A DNA stretch of 64,000 nucleotides, taken from contig WACJ01000181.1 of assembly GCA_008973525.1 (NCBI GenBank), positions 186,001 through 250,000 of the forward strand. The letters are read 5' to 3'. Each line of letters opens with the position of its first letter. Position 1 is the first letter of the stretch. Under the pieces are notes generated by a model, which worked only from the letters and a program-made list of their open reading frames with translations, did not search any database and was not told where the DNA came from. The position numbers were made by a program, and so were the translations under genes. Source of the stretch: Stenopsyche tienmushanensis (lineage: Eukaryota; Arthropoda; Insecta; Trichoptera; Stenopsychidae). This document shows positions 63,001 through 64,000 of the stretch, piece by piece.

Positions 63001-63995
63001 TGGAAGTTGGCACATCTGGCATGTATGTAGTCCTAGTGGTTAGTTTGTTTGGTCCCAGTAAATTCTTCCGCGTAGTAAGTGGGTTAAATTGTTCAAAGAA
63101 GGGCGTACTGATACCACGACGAGGCAAGGAGTGGAAGATCATCACTGATTTCTGACGAACTTGTTCAAAATCCAAACAAAAAATTCTCCCGGCCTTAGAA
63201 GCCCTTGTAACCCAATTTTATAGATGTCCTCCATAATTAGAAAACGTATATTCAAATATTACCAGCCAATATAAAATTTGCAAGTCGACCTCTTTCGCTG
63301 ACAGGAGCCCATTTGCTAACGATGGTATGTATTGAAGGCATCATTGCAGATTGAGTCAAGCCCTGGAACATTCTGGAACCACAGGCAGCTTTCCATCCTC
63401 CCTGTGGTGTTAAATCAAACAATGAAGAAAACTGGTTTAGCATCAAAGTCTATAAATTAAATCCACATAATACTGTCTTGATGTTTTAATATTTACTCAT
63501 GTATTTTACATACGTTACTGGACACACAAATTTAAAGTAAATAATGTGACATTCTTTAATTAGCATGTTAGTATTATCTTATGTTAATATTCATTCTATT
63601 TAAACATTTACCAGTGATATTAATGAAGGCATTGTTATTAATAGAATGCCATTTGCACCCATGGCGACAATGAGGAGGATTTTCCCGCCAAATTTATGGG
63701 CCAGTTGTCCAGCAGGTATCTGATTTAGCATATAGCCCCAAAAGAAGGAGCTGAGTACAAAATCCTTGGGTCTTCTTATCCCAGTCGTATGTCTTCAAAA
63801 AAATCGAATTTAATTAGTTGAAATACAATTAAATAACAAATTCGATGTAAATTCTCACCTCTGAATCAGTGGCGTTATTGTTCGTATCGGTCATGGCAAT
63901 AATAGCGACACTCATTCCCGATCTTATAACATAGCACATTGCCATTATGGCAAATACGAGCAATGTTTGTACATGTCTGTATCCAAAGCCATAAG
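51002..63995 (-). CDS. SLC17-family MFS transporter, gene G, frameshifted, 5' partial
   Basis: Exons 2-11: complement of 63859..63995, 63612..63792, 63263..63401, 62666..62884, 61005..61154, 60141..60273, 59942..60066, 59537..59656, 59319..59454, 51002..51084; exon 1 lies right of the window. Landmarks are AMCYVIRSGMSVAIIAMTD, NQIPAGQLAHKFGGK, SRMFQG, PSIHTIVSKWAPVSERGR, ETPSFFSMALDIDMQK, NHIDLSPNFAGVLMGITNC and SDKQPWN. Exon 3 has one extra base after KKTQ (about 63760), and exon 5 has one extra base in MLG-YNRPSDHPKIS (about 62753). Removing each restores the family pattern, so this is either a very young pseudogene or sequencing error. The last exon was placed at 51002-51084 because it has a good acceptor, fits phase 1 exactly and encodes a hydrophilic tail (KEMPRAEKEYISNVK, stop) like that of gene F. 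This makes intron 10 8.2 kb long. Confidence 0.72.
51610..52022. mobile_element. hAT-like element, copy 3, truncated at both ends
   Basis: Direct-orientation relative of copy 1 (20469-21053), from GACTGATAAAATTCCTTTCT to GTCCGGGATCCCGG, including GTAGGGAAAGGTTAAT. Neither outermost terminus survives. It lies in the long intron 10 of gene G. Confidence 0.6.
52030..54109. other. Non-coding part of the long intron of gene G
   Basis: Mostly unassigned. A 114-codon open frame on the minus strand (53137-53481) has a possible donor (gtaagg at about 53250) but no recognised domain. About 52495-52540 resembles the 3' end of the RTE-like LINE at 13906. I see no transporter exon here. Confidence 0.4.
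54110..55150. repeat. Dimeric repeat split by a pogo-like insertion
   Basis: Monomer 1 (about 54110-54235, CGGATGAACGGTATAGAAGC) and monomer 2 (about 55026-55150, AACGGTATGGCAGCGCATTA) correspond in order to the uninterrupted dimer at 2795-3055. The intervening 0.8 kb is a transposon described separately. Confidence 0.7.
54236..55025 (-). pseudogene. Pogo/Tigger-like transposon relic
   Basis: The minus-strand ORF 54723-54986 contains NVKIVFLPPNTTCLIYSIDQ followed by GIISTFKKYYIK, the DDE_1 endonuclease motif of pogo/Tigger-type transposases. Terminal inverted repeats ACTTGAGTCGGTTTTTATGC (left) and, reversed, ACTTAAGTCTGTTTTTATGC (right) bound it, next to TA. The N-terminal DNA-binding half is missing. 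Confidence 0.8.
55130..55395. repeat. Copy of the 6165-type dispersed repeat, inverted
   Basis: Reversed, it reads CTCGCACATTGAGTGCAGAG, then GTAAAGTTACCCCTACGCG and AAGGTTCATTCAAGC, in the same order as at 6165-6480. Confidence 0.6.
55396..57559. other. Non-coding part of the long intron of gene G
   Basis: AT-rich; small ORFs only (for example 56676-56870) with no motifs. Nothing recognised. Confidence 0.4.
57560..58448 (+). pseudogene. R1-like non-LTR retrotransposon 3' end
   Basis: Plus-strand frames give RARLNMARVQRRSAIRVAAA followed by YRTVSKDTVLALTAISPIDL, then AAWQSRWDNSAKGRWPHEII, TQVLTGHGCFGSYLY and a DPAHMTFVCP knuckle. This is the post-reverse-transcriptase region of R1-clade LINEs, with several stops. 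It ends in an A-rich tail near 58440. It is antisense within the long intron of gene G. Confidence 0.85.
58450..58750. repeat. 6165-type repeat with half of a pogo-like terminus
   Basis: GCACATTGAGTACGGAG and ATTGTGTGCTATCGACAGTG with GGTTCATTTATTGATATAC match 6222-6470. Between them (58508-58600) sits CTGTTTTTATGCGATAGATA, a terminus like that of the element at 54236, so one repeat carries a fragment of another. Confidence 0.55.
58751..59318. other. Intron sequence next to exon 10 of gene G
   Basis: No further exon is firmly seen. A weak alternative last exon (about 59112-59145) was considered and rejected in favour of 51002-51084. Confidence 0.4.
60274..61004. other. Intron 6 of gene G, AT-rich
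   Basis: No coding or transposon signal recognised. Confidence 0.5.
61275..61454. repeat. Copy of the 2490-2715 dispersed repeat
   Basis: It shares TACTTTCGATACAAGGTGGC and 'tagacgtggctaaagttct', and ends in 'ttataagcagccacagcata', against the matching order at 2569-2700. It abuts the R1-like fragment. Confidence 0.55.
61455..62508 (+). pseudogene. R1-like non-LTR retrotransposon, RT end to 3' tail
   Basis: Plus-strand frames give HCNAELIAFVDDVALLVIA (the FxDD block of the reverse transcriptase, with Val where Ala is usual), PPIWHASLRHESYRKKLARV, EALRAAGIPPLDLQ, FEDPKNHNEHDQKLKKA, and a knuckle region ACHHCQAEVDDADH. The 3' part AGGCCAGACTACCTGCCCTC matches 28318-28337. Frameshifts and a large deletion between blocks mark it dead. 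The long minus-strand ORF 61577-62326 is its antisense shadow. It lies in intron 5 of gene G. Confidence 0.85.
62936..63200 (+). pseudogene. Mariner-like fragment with 5' terminal repeat
   Basis: It starts with TAGGGTCATCCAGAAAGTAA next to a TA-rich site, a mariner-type terminus, followed by EWKIITDF and later SRP-like remnants. A diverged piece of the same leader (TTAGTTTGTTTGGTCCCAGT against 'taagtttgtttggtcctgcg') is at 1313-1335. It lies in intron 4 of gene G. Confidence 0.5.
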
Positions 63996-64000
63996 CTATA

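Noticed and set aside
1..64000. CRISPR arrays, bacterial operons, rRNA or a defence system
   Set aside because: The sequence is eukaryotic with spliced genes; no regularly spaced direct repeats or bacterial gene layout are present.

Overview
The window looks like nuclear DNA of an insect. It is very AT-rich, its genes are split into about eleven short exons with GT-AG (once GC-AG) introns, and it carries many insect-type transposon remnants (mariner, Tc1-like, pogo/Tigger-like, hAT, R1-like and other non-LTR elements). I see no bacterial features, rRNA, tRNA or CRISPR. The order of insect cannot be fixed from the sequence alone.

The real gene content is one tandem array of seven paralogous membrane transporters, all on the minus strand. 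They belong to the SLC17 / anion:cation symporter branch of the major facilitator superfamily (sialin-like, usually named 'putative inorganic phosphate cotransporter' in insects). From right to left they are G (51002-63995, first exon beyond the window), F (45812-50593), E (40478-44231), D (32649-35269), C (23303-27345), B (14735-18237) and A (3705-9940, last exons beyond or lost to the left). All share one architecture: 11 exons with junction phases 1-0-0-1-0-0-1-0-0-1. I rebuilt the exons by hand from family motifs, splice signals and phase. B, D, E and F give complete frames of 488, 488, 483 and 489 residues. A is intact over exons 1-6. C carries two +1 frameshifts and looks like a pseudogene. 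G carries two +1 frameshifts, so it is a recent pseudogene or affected by sequencing error.

B, C and D form a young subgroup made by duplication of a unit of about 8.6-9.3 kb that also includes 2-4 kb of 5' flank. All three have lost the near-invariant arginine of TM4 and the QIPAG-type TM2 motif, which suggests altered substrate handling. E keeps the arginine but has tyrosine in place of the conserved TM4 histidine. The other genes keep both residues.

The space between and within genes is filled with transposon remnants. The clearest are hAT-type elements with 8-bp target duplications (1358-2341, 11601-12387, 32079-32511, 49611-50059, 20469-21053), nested mariner copies (18440-19760), a pogo/Tigger-like element inserted inside a dimeric repeat (about 54236-55025), three R1-like non-LTR 3' ends in the same orientation, and two long hairpins. 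Gene G keeps its last exon 8.2 kb away, across an intron filled with such elements. I found no new defence or metabolic system. The most interesting biology is the birth, divergence and decay of transporter copies in this array.
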